This document shows positions 1-5,094 of a stretch of DNA of 5,134 bases, one piece after another. Source of the DNA: Treponema sp. Lineage in GTDB: Bacteria > Spirochaetota > Spirochaetia > Treponematales > Breznakiellaceae. Position numbers and translations under genes: made by a program. Numbering within the stretch: position 1 is the stretch's first letter; each line of letters opens with the position of its first letter. The notes below the pieces were generated by a model. That model saw only the letters and a list, made by a program, of their open reading frames with translations, was not told where the DNA came from and did no database searches. The DNA is taken from assembly GCA_031258265.1 (NCBI GenBank), contig JAIRNB010000201.1, positions 1-5,134 on the forward strand, written 5' to 3'.

Positions 1-74
1 TCTATCCCTTGCGCTGCCCAAAAATGGCATCCATGCCATTTTTGGGCTTTACGTTTTTGCGAAGCAAAAACGTA
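1..74 (-). repeat. Two-hairpin intergenic repeat, left copy
   Basis: This copy contains two perfect hairpins. The first has 15-bp arms (GCCCAAAAATGGCAT at 16-30, its complement at 33-47) around a 2-base centre. The second has 11-bp arms (TACGTTTTTGC at 50-60, complement at 64-74) around a GAA loop. The same unit occurs in opposite orientation at 3218-3291, with 65 of 74 positions identical. Homology runs right up to base 1, so the element may continue to the left of the window. The strand is given relative to the right copy, taken as plus. It resembles REP or MITE-like palindromic repeats in size and intergenic location, but I do not recognise a named family and see no transposase. Confidence 0.85.
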
Positions 75-103
75 TGCGTTTATCACAGCCGGCCCCGCGG
101 CGC

Positions 104-131
104 GCCCGCCCACCTGAAGGCGGGCTTGCTT
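104..131 (+). terminator. Possible intrinsic terminator of an upstream gene
   Basis: A 7-bp GC-only stem (GCCCGCC at 104-110 with GGCGGGC at 119-125) encloses an 8-base loop and is followed by TTGCTTTT. The layout fits a rho-independent terminator reading rightward, which would serve a gene left of the window. The T-run is interrupted and no such gene is visible, so it could equally be another member of the hairpins that crowd this spacer. Confidence 0.4.
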
Positions 132-150
132 TTGGCCGGGATAAATACAG

Positions 151-206
151 TTGCCCTGCGCCGGGCGGGTGTTACATTTTTTCCTTAACGCCCCTTACCA
201 GGGCAA
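151..206. other. Long imperfect stem-loop in the leader region
   Basis: TTGCCCTG (151-158) pairs with CAGGGCAA (199-206). Inside it, GGGTGTTA (167-174) pairs with TAACGCCC (186-193) through one G-T wobble, leaving a T-rich 11-base loop. The two stems are separated by an internal loop of 8 and 5 bases. It lies about 110 bp upstream of the gene 1 promoter candidate. No U-run follows the outer stem, so it is not a standard terminator. Role unknown. Confidence 0.5.
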
Positions 207-271
207 TTACTTCGCCCCATGCCGGCCAGCGCGTTGAGCTGGAATAAAAGCCGGCCATGGCGGCGGCAAAC

Positions 272-289
272 AGGTTCTATAGGTTCTAT
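272..289 (+). repeat. Perfect 9-bp tandem duplication
   Basis: AGGTTCTAT is repeated twice head to tail at 272-280 and 281-289, just upstream of the extended -10 candidate of gene 1. It covers the place where a -35 element would sit (about 280-285). It may be a simple slippage duplication or paired binding sites; nothing in the window distinguishes these. Confidence 0.6.
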
Positions 290-299
290 ATGGTTATCG

Positions 300-308
300 T
301 GGTATACT
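300..308 (+). promoter_or_regulatory. Extended -10 promoter candidate for gene 1
   Basis: TGGTATACT has the TG-n-TATAAT layout of an extended -10 element with one mismatch in the hexamer (TATACT at 303-308). No good -35 hexamer lies 16-18 bp upstream, which extended -10 promoters tolerate. Transcription would begin near 314-316. That is right at the ATG at 315, or about 60 bases before the ATG at 375 preferred here. Confidence 0.45.
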
Positions 309-374
309 GACATCATGATCCGGTTTTTGTTTTTCCTCCGCTTCCGGCCCCAGCTTCGTCATACCAATCCCCGA

Positions 375-3116
375 ATGGTAGATAACCTGGAAGGCCGGGT
401 TTTAGAACTTATGCGGGAGGCCGGAGGACTTGAAAAAAACGAGCGCCGGATGGTCAGCGCCGTTTTTGATGAAAATTCCCTGGGACTGGGACTGGATATT
501 CTTACCTGTATCGAAAGTATCCGTTCCAGCATAGAATCCTGCGCGGACGAACTGTTTGGTTATGCCCTGGTGATCGGCAAAGACATCCAGGAAGATGCGG
601 GAGAACAGCTTTGCCGGCGTTTTTCCTCTCCCCGGAACGCGGGAATCTACTGCGACAGGGATATTAGGGAACTCCTGGGCTGTTATCTTTTTTTTGAAAG
701 CCCCGCCGGTCTTCCTTCCGGCGCCGGAAAGGGGGATTTTGCCCGGGTGACTGCCAAAAATCCCCTGGAGGGCCTGCGGTCCCCTGTCCCCATTGAGGCG
801 GAGCAGGCCAGGCGATTCGGTATTGTTACAAACTTAAAACGGGGGAAAACAAAAAACGCCCTTGTTCTGGGCCCCGAATTTTCCGGGAAAAGGGCGGGAA
901 TCTATGAATTCATCACCGGCTGCGCCCCGCCCCTGGCGATCCGTTTCGCTTCCGGTATTTTCGGCCCTGGCCGGGGGCTTAACGCCCTTTCCGATGCCTA
1001 TAGCCCGGATATTCGTTCCTTCCTTGTAGACGACACAGGTCTTCCGGGCGCCGGGGACCTTGTAACGGCAAGTACCAGGGACGAATTGGATCTTTTGCAG
1101 CAAACTATTTTCCGGGACCGGCTTCATGGGGAGCTTTCCCCGCTTTTGCTCAAGACAGGTCGGCGCTTTTTGGGGCTGCTTCTGGAAACCTACGTTAAAG
1201 TTTCCCTGGGCCGGAAACTCCAGGCGGTTCTTGTCCTGGAAAATATTGACAAAGGGGCGGAGGAGGCCGTCCGGATTGTACAGGAGATCCTGGCCCCCTA
1301 TTCCGCCAAAAATTCCGCTTCCCAGCCCAATCTTGAAATTTACGCTACCGCTTCCCTGCGGGAGGGTTCCATTGACCGGTCCTGGGACCGGCTTTTTTCC
1401 CGGATCATCCGGCTGGAAGGGGGCGGAGGCGGCTACAGTCCCAATATGTCCAGGGATCTTTGGGAGATCTGCTATGCCTTTGCCCTTCTGGGCCGCTATT
1501 TTCCCGGCCCCCTGCTCCCCCAACTCCTGGCGGAGGGCGGTAAATCCCCCAGGACTATCTCCCGGGCTCTGGATATGCTGATCCGCGCCGGCCTTGTGGA
1601 TACCCCCCGGGACCCCCGGCCCCGGATTAAGGATTTTTTCTCCCAGGCCGAGGCGATTCTGGGCGGGCGGAAGGTCCCGATCCGTTGTATGGTGCAAAAC
1701 CGGCTTTTGGACTGGGTTTTTTCCCGGCGTTTTCATCCCTGTTTTGCCCTGCTGGACGCCCTGGCAGATCTGGGCGGGGGGGCGAAGGTATTTGAAACCA
1801 TCAAACGGGGGGATGAGCTTGTCCTTAAATCCCTGGTTACGGATCTATCCAAGGGTTATTCCGCCGGTTTTGAGCAGGCCCTGAGGGAGGGAAAGCTGAA
1901 ATTCATTGTCGGGTCCCAGCGGGCCCCGACGGTGGGATACCTGATCCGTACATTTGGGGCTTTGCTCAACGGGAATGACGGGGATATTAGGGAAGCCTTT
2001 CGTTCCGGTCCGGCGGAGGACCGGATATATCCTCCCTTTAAGGCCCAGGTATTGATAAACGCCGCCGCTTACTTTTTGGGAATCCGGGATCTTGATTCAG
2101 CCCAAAGCGCCGTCAAAGAAGCTTTTGTCCTTAGCCAGGATCTTCCCTGGTCCGGCCTTGCCCAATCTAACCGTCTGCTTTCCCTGGTGAATCTTTCCAA
2201 ACAGCGGATGGGGGAAACCGTGGATTACGCGGGTTTTGCGGTGGAAAACGCGGAGAAATCCGGTAATTATGAAGAACTGGTTGTGGCTTCTTTTTACGAT
2301 GCGACGGTTCAGTTCCTCTATGGGAATATCTCCCTGGCTGAAAAACTCGCCGCCGCCGCCGAGACCCAGGCGGCCCTGGCGGGCCGGGCGGAATGGATTG
2401 ACCGGGTCCGTTTTTTCCGGGGCAAACTCGCCTTTGATCTGGGGCGCTACCAGGATGCCCTGCGTTTTTTCCAGGAAGCAGCGGAGAATCCTTCGGGAAG
2501 CCCTTCGCCGGAAAAACTCTCCCTCCTTGAAGCCTGGGCCTACCGGGCCCGGGTCTACTCCCAGAATCCCCTGCTGCCCGGCCCCGGCGGCAGTATCGAT
2601 GCGGAGCTGTTCAAGATTGAAGGGGCCTACCTGGGGGGGGATTATTCGCGGACCGTAGACCTGGCGGCGGCGCTGGGGGAATCCCTGCCGGCGGAAGGTT
2701 TTATCTACACCGAACAGCCGGACTGGCGCAGCGGTTTTGCCCAGTGTGAACTTCTGCTCCTTTCTCCCCGGGAATTTTGGGGCCGGATGGTTTCGGTTTA
2801 CCAGTCTTTAGCCCTTTGCCACCTTTCCCCCGGCGATAAGGCGGAGGCCCTTAAGATCATGCAGCGGGTCTTGAGGGATGAGCGTCTTTCGGAAACGGAT
2901 CCCTGGGATGCCTTTTATTACTATGCCTGGTACCAGGTGCTGGAGGAATCCGGCGCCGCCCAGGTGGATATGAATACCGCCATCAGCATGGCTTTTAAGC
3001 AGCTCCAGCGGCGGGCCAGCCGGATAGATGATATTAAAACCAGGCAGGCTTACCTTACCCAGCCCCGCTGGAACGGCGCCCTGAGCCTGGCGGCCAAGGA
3101 ACACCGGCTTATCTAG
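375..3116 (+). CDS. STAND/AAA-like NTPase with degenerate P-loop and TPR-like C-terminal half
   Basis: I recognise the architecture but not a named protein. From the ATG at 375 it has 913 residues and no signal peptide or membrane segment, so it is probably cytoplasmic. Residues 1-110 are an unrecognised region. A Walker A-like GPEFSGKR (166-173) keeps the glycines and lysine but has Arg where Ser or Thr normally binds Mg. A Walker B-like hydrophobic strand ends in LVLENID (about 286-292), and a sensor-like strand LEIYATASLREG follows (320-331). Residues 391-420 look like a winged helix. From about 552 on there are helical TPR-like repeats, clearest at 681-704 (GRYQDALRFFQEA). STAND proteins with this order usually act as signalling switches, with TPRs as the sensing or docking part; that role is inferred. 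The start is uncertain: ATGs at 219 and 315 are in frame and none has a clear Shine-Dalgarno. I chose 375 because residues before it look non-domain-like. Confidence 0.85.
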   Translation: MVDNLEGRVLELMREAGGLEKNERRMVSAVFDENSLGLGLDILTCIESIRSSIESCADELFGYALVIGKDIQEDAGEQLCRRFSSPRNAGIYCDRDIRELLGCYLFFESPAGLPSGAGKGDFARVTAKNPLEGLRSPVPIEAEQARRFGIVTNLKRGKTKNALVLGPEFSGKRAGIYEFITGCAPPLAIRFASGIFGPGRGLNALSDAYSPDIRSFLVDDTGLPGAGDLVTASTRDELDLLQQTIFRDRLHGELSPLLLKTGRRFLGLLLETYVKVSLGRKLQAVLVLENIDKGAEEAVRIVQEILAPYSAKNSASQPNLEIYATASLREGSIDRSWDRLFSRIIRLEGGGGGYSPNMSRDLWEICYAFALLGRYFPGPLLPQLLAEGGKSPRTISRALDMLIRAGLVDTPRDPRPRIKDFFSQAEAILGGRKVPIRCMVQNRLLDWVFSRRFHPCFALLDALADLGGGAKVFETIKRGDELVLKSLVTDLSKGYSAGFEQALREGKLKFIVGSQRAPTVGYLIRTFGALLNGNDGDIREAFRSGPAEDRIYPPFKAQVLINAAAYFLGIRDLDSAQSAVKEAFVLSQDLPWSGLAQSNRLLSLVNLSKQRMGETVDYAGFAVENAEKSGNYEELVVASFYDATVQFLYGNISLAEKLAAAAETQAALAGRAEWIDRVRFFRGKLAFDLGRYQDALRFFQEAAENPSGSPSPEKLSLLEAWAYRARVYSQNPLLPGPGGSIDAELFKIEGAYLGGDYSRTVDLAAALGESLPAEGFIYTEQPDWRSGFAQCELLLLSPREFWGRMVSVYQSLALCHLSPGDKAEALKIMQRVLRDERLSETDPWDAFYYYAWYQVLEESGAAQVDMNTAISMAFKQLQRRASRIDDIKTRQAYLTQPRWNGALSLAAKEHRLI

Positions 3117-3125
3117 CAGCCTGTT

Positions 3126-3177
3126 GCAATGTAGATTTTTTGCATATAGACAAATGATCTTGCAAAATTCCCATTGC
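3126..3177 (+). other. Two-step stem-loop just after the gene 1 stop codon
   Basis: GCAATG (3126-3131) pairs with CATTGC (3172-3177), and TTTTGCA (3138-3144) pairs with TGCAAAA (3161-3167), nested with an internal loop between. It begins 9 bases after the TAG of gene 1, so it would form the 3' end of that transcript. It is AT-rich, has a 16-base loop and no following T-run, so it does not fit a standard terminator. Confidence 0.35.
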
Positions 3178-3186
3178 GTGCGTATT

Positions 3187-3204
3187 GCCGGCAGGGATGC
3201 CGGC
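3187..3204 (+). repeat. GC-rich hairpin sharing the repeat core
   Basis: Perfect 7-bp arms GCCGGCA (3187-3193) and TGCCGGC (3198-3204) enclose GGGA. Its centre, GGCAGGGATGCC, matches the centre GGCATGGATGCC of the first hairpin in both copies of the 74-bp repeat, apart from one base. It therefore looks like a related but separate hairpin unit placed next to the right copy. Confidence 0.6.
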
Positions 3205-3217
3205 TGTAGTGGATTAT

Positions 3218-3291
3218 TACGTTTTTGCAAGGCAAAAACGTAAAGCTAAAAAATGGCATGGATGCCATTTTTTAGCCGCACAAGGGATAGA
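3218..3291 (+). repeat. Two-hairpin intergenic repeat, right copy
   Basis: This is the inverted partner of the copy at 1-74. The first hairpin has 11-bp arms (3218-3228 and 3232-3242) around AAG. The second has 15-bp arms, GCTAAAAAATGGCAT (3245-3259) and its complement (3262-3276), around GG. It ends in CAAGGGATAGA, matching TCTATCCCTTG at the left window edge. Relative to the left copy, two stem base pairs change from C-G to T-A and A-T with both sides altered together. The copies thus enclose the whole first gene plus its leader, about 3.1 kb between them. Confidence 0.85.
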
Positions 3292-3300
3292 GCGGAAATA

Positions 3301-3319
3301 CTTTTGGCGAAGCCAAAAG
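3301..3319 (+). repeat. Short GAA-loop hairpin
   Basis: CTTTTGGC (3301-3308) and GCCAAAAG (3312-3319) pair perfectly around GAA, giving GCGAAGC at the tip. The hairpin in the left repeat copy has the same GCGAAGC tip with a different stem. It lies 10 bp beyond the right repeat copy and may belong to the same family of units. Confidence 0.6.
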
Positions 3320-3337
3320 ATTGCAGCGATAGCCCGG

Positions 3338-3362
3338 TTCCCGCCGCCTCCGGCGGCGGGAA
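3338..3362. other. Strong GC hairpin between converging genes
   Basis: TTCCCGCCGCC (3338-3348) and GGCGGCGGGAA (3352-3362) form a perfect 11-bp stem with a 3-base TCC loop. It sits 77 bp beyond the stop codon of the minus-strand gene. Its stability suggests a barrier to transcription or 3' exonuclease for either gene. No T-run follows on either strand, so calling it an intrinsic terminator would overstate the evidence. Confidence 0.5.
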
Positions 3363-3439
3363 TGTGCCCAAATATTAACTCAACATTTGCCCTGGCATTT
3401 CAACGGAATTTTAAGCGCGGAAGCCCGCCGTCAAAGCCC

Positions 3440-4807
3440 TCAGAGTTCGGCCCGGTAAAAGTAGATCACCGTGGGGGAGGAGGCCCGCCGGGCGACCATG
3501 TTGCCGTCCATGCTGGTGTCCGGGACGTATTCTATCCGCAGGCCCTGGGCGTCCAGGGTATACATGAAGCGTACCGGGCCGGCCCTGTCAAAACGCAGGC
3601 TAAGGGCCCCCTGGTAACGCTGCTGGAGGATGGGGCTCAGGTACAGGTCCATGGTAACGGAACCTCCCTGTCCGGCGGAAGCGGGGATCACCTGGGGGAT
3701 AAGGAGGCGGTTCCCGGTCCAGGTAAAGGCGGCGTCGGCGGTAAGGGCCAGGGTCCCGTAGTTGTTGCTGGTGAAGACCGGTCCCTGTGCGTACATGCTT
3801 TGGAACAGTTCTTCCCGCCGCCCGGTTTCCTGGATGATAAGGTCCTCCACGTCCACCGCCAGGGCCACGAAGATTAGGGATCGCAGGGCCCCGCCGGGTT
3901 CGGTGAATTGCAGCGCCATGGTGGTGTCCGAGCGAAGGCTCATCTGCAGGTTAGTTCCCTCGAAGCGCCATGTCCGGCTTCCCGCGGCCCGGATTCCCGT
4001 GTAGGCGAAGGTTTGATCCAGTCCGGGGACATAGATATGGGCTATCCCGGTATCCTGGCCGGGGGAAAACCCCCAATGCCGGGAGAGTTCCTCCAGGTTG
4101 AAGCGGCCGGTGTTTACCATGGTTAGGTAGGACTCGGCGGACCAGGTGCGGGCCAGGAGGCGGTCCAGTTCCGGGTCCTCCCGTTCCCCCTGTTCTTCGG
4201 TCTCCACCACCAGGGGCCCCCCGTTATGCTCAAAGAATTTCAGCCGGTAGGAGAAGCAATAGCCCGTGGTCCCGTCTTCGGTCATTACCTGATACCAGTC
4301 CCCGGGGAGGGGATCCCCGGAGGCCCCCACCGCGGGGTTTCCCTCCGCCTTGCCCAGTACCTTGAGGATCTCCGAAATTTTAAGCCGGTACACCCGGCGG
4401 GCGCCGTTATCCGGCTGTTCCCGAATCGGCAAACCGTCCTGGAGGTTTTCCGCGTAGGTCCGCCCGTAGCTTCCCATGGCTTCTGCCCTGGCCAGGGCCT
4501 TTTTTCTGCTCCCCGCCAATTCAAGGTGGGCCAGGGGGACTTCGAATTTATCCAGCCCATCGGCGGTTTTTAAGCCCGCCGGGACCCCCGCCACCCAAAC
4601 CTTGTCGATGTTGGACCGGATATACACCGGCAGCACCGTACCCGCGAGAATCTCCGGTTCCTCCGAAGACCAAAGCAGCACCCCCCAGCCCAGACGGCTG
4701 GAACAGGCGGAGAGGAGCAGGATGCCGCCGGTGATTAAACCGCGGAAAAGAAGCCGGAAACCCTTTGCCGGACAGCCAAAACCGGGAAAGGATAATCTGG
4801 AAACCAT
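3440..4807 (-). CDS. Predicted SH3-domain lipoprotein
   Basis: This 455-residue protein starts with a signal sequence. Basic residues K15, R18 and R22 precede a hydrophobic stretch (23-34) ending in LLSAC, with Cys35 as the likely lipidated residue, so it should be anchored to the envelope. Residues about 113-193 look like a bacterial SH3 module: LPIREQP near 126-132 and DWYQVMTEDGTTGYC at 170-184 are typical of its early and late strands. Such modules often bind peptidoglycan or peptides. An acidic linker follows, then a beta-rich C-terminal region (about 215-455) that I do not recognise. The ATG at 4807 is the only usable start. An in-frame TAG lies 39 bases upstream, and no ATG, GTG or TTG occurs before the lipobox. 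GGAG sits only 2 bases from the ATG, a poor Shine-Dalgarno spacing. It is convergent with the upstream NTPase gene and so not in an operon with it. Family placement is fairly sure, function is not. Confidence 0.88.
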   Translation of the reverse strand: MVSRLSFPGFGCPAKGFRLLFRGLITGGILLLSACSSRLGWGVLLWSSEEPEILAGTVLPVYIRSNIDKVWVAGVPAGLKTADGLDKFEVPLAHLELAGSRKKALARAEAMGSYGRTYAENLQDGLPIREQPDNGARRVYRLKISEILKVLGKAEGNPAVGASGDPLPGDWYQVMTEDGTTGYCFSYRLKFFEHNGGPLVVETEEQGEREDPELDRLLARTWSAESYLTMVNTGRFNLEELSRHWGFSPGQDTGIAHIYVPGLDQTFAYTGIRAAGSRTWRFEGTNLQMSLRSDTTMALQFTEPGGALRSLIFVALAVDVEDLIIQETGRREELFQSMYAQGPVFTSNNYGTLALTADAAFTWTGNRLLIPQVIPASAGQGGSVTMDLYLSPILQQRYQGALSLRFDRAGPVRFMYTLDAQGLRIEYVPDTSMDGNMVARRASSPTVIYFYRAEL

Positions 4808-4816
4808 AACTCCGCT

Positions 4817-4822
4817 ATTATA
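4817..4822 (-). promoter_or_regulatory. -10 element candidate for the lipoprotein gene
   Basis: On the minus strand a perfect TATAAT lies 9 bases before the only possible ATG. No TTGACA-like hexamer is found 16-18 bp further upstream. If used, transcription would begin within a few bases of the ATG, giving an almost leaderless message. The match may also be chance in a TATTATAT stretch, which reads as a -10-like TATTAT (4816-4821) on the plus strand too. Confidence 0.4.
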
Positions 4823-4853
4823 TGGGGAACGGGGAACTCCTACCTAGTACCTT

Positions 4854-4901
4854 GTCCCGGTTAAACATACCCTGCGCCTGGTCCGGGGCGCAGGCCGGGA
4901 C
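4854..4901. other. Nested GC-rich stem-loop
   Basis: GTCCCGG (4854-4860) pairs perfectly with CCGGGAC (4895-4901). Directly inside the right arm, CCTGCGCC (4871-4878) pairs with GGCGCAGG (4887-4894) around an 8-base loop, leaving a 10-base bulge TTAAACATAC on the left only. The one-sided bulge and coaxial stems look like a folded RNA. On the minus strand it lies upstream of the lipoprotein promoter candidate, so it would not be in that message if that promoter is used. Confidence 0.5.
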
Positions 4902-5009
4902 TTTGCCGCGCGTTGCGCGTAAATGTCCGATTTTTGTCAGGGCTTCAGCGGGAAAGGAATTTTTGCGGCGTATTGGCAGGGGACGGGGAACAAGGGCGGG
5001 GCTCTTTCA

Positions 5010-5059
5010 GGGCAACGCTGATTAACTTGACGCTAATCATCGTTGCCCTATTATTTTTC
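5010..5059 (+). terminator. 39-bp dyad with T-rich tail, terminator-like
   Basis: GGGCAACG (5010-5017) pairs with CGTTGCCC (5041-5048). After one C-T mismatch, TGATTA (5019-5024) pairs with TAATCA (5034-5039), leaving a 9-base loop. TATTATTTTTC follows on the plus strand, giving an intrinsic-terminator layout for a rightward transcript. No convincing plus-strand gene precedes it, so it would have to end a small RNA or readthrough. The same bases also resemble a promoter with an operator-like dyad, which is listed separately. Confidence 0.45.
5027..5054 (+). promoter_or_regulatory. Sigma-70-like promoter candidate inside the dyad
   Basis: TTGACG (5027-5032) and TATTAT (5049-5054) each match the consensus at five of six positions with a 16-bp spacer. 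Transcription would start near 5061 and run off the right edge. The -35 lies in the centre of the 5010-5048 dyad, where a bound protein would block it. This competes with the terminator reading, and I cannot decide between them. Confidence 0.35.
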
Positions 5060-5060
5060 T

Positions 5061-5094
5061 CGTTTTCCTGCGGAAAACGCGCTTTTTCAAAGCG
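5061..5094. repeat. Pair of adjacent short hairpins with 3-base loops
   Basis: CGTTTTCC (5061-5068) pairs with GGAAAACG (5072-5079) around TGC. Next to it CGCTTT (5080-5085) pairs with AAAGCG (5089-5094) around TTC, which is GAA on the other strand. The perfect short arms and 3-base loops resemble the hairpins at 50-74, 3218-3242 and 3301-3319, suggesting the same style of unit. Confidence 0.5.

Larger units (their letters stand above)
3117..3439. other. Convergent intergenic spacer rich in hairpins
   Basis: This 323-bp gap separates the converging stop codons of the two genes and holds no convincing gene. From left to right it contains a two-step stem (3126-3177), a GC hairpin (3187-3204), the right copy of the 74-bp repeat (3218-3291), a GAA-loop hairpin (3301-3319) and an 11-bp GC stem (3338-3362). 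None of these is followed by a clear T-run in either direction. How transcription of either gene ends is therefore not obvious. About 75 bp next to the second gene's stop (3363-3439) show no structure I can support. Confidence 0.75.

Noticed and set aside
171..258. 28-residue minus-strand open frame in the leader
   Set aside because: It has a plausible look (WGEVIALVRGVKEKM) but is very short, has no clear ribosome site and overlaps the long stem-loop at 151-206.
834..1736. 300-residue open frame on the minus strand inside the NTPase gene
   Set aside because: It is rich in Gly, Pro and Lys with no domain-like pattern and lies wholly opposite a strong coding frame. It is a shadow of the GC-biased codon positions.
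1..3291. Composite transposon bounded by the inverted repeats
   Set aside because: The enclosed gene shows no transposase or recombinase motif and no target-site duplication can be seen. The left end is cut by the window edge. I kept the repeat pair as a finding, not as a mobile element.
3187..3362. CRISPR-like or integron attC array
   Set aside because: The hairpins differ in length and sequence and have no regular spacers of constant size, and no Cas or integrase gene is present.
3185..3877. 230-residue plus-strand open frame across the spacer and the lipoprotein gene
   Set aside because: It runs through the hairpin repeat and then opposite the lipoprotein, is Gly, Val and His rich, and shows no recognisable domain.
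4822..5025. 67-residue plus-strand open frame in the right spacer
   Set aside because: It has no ribosome binding site, overlaps the nested hairpin and half of the dyad, and is Arg and Gly rich without protein-like pattern.
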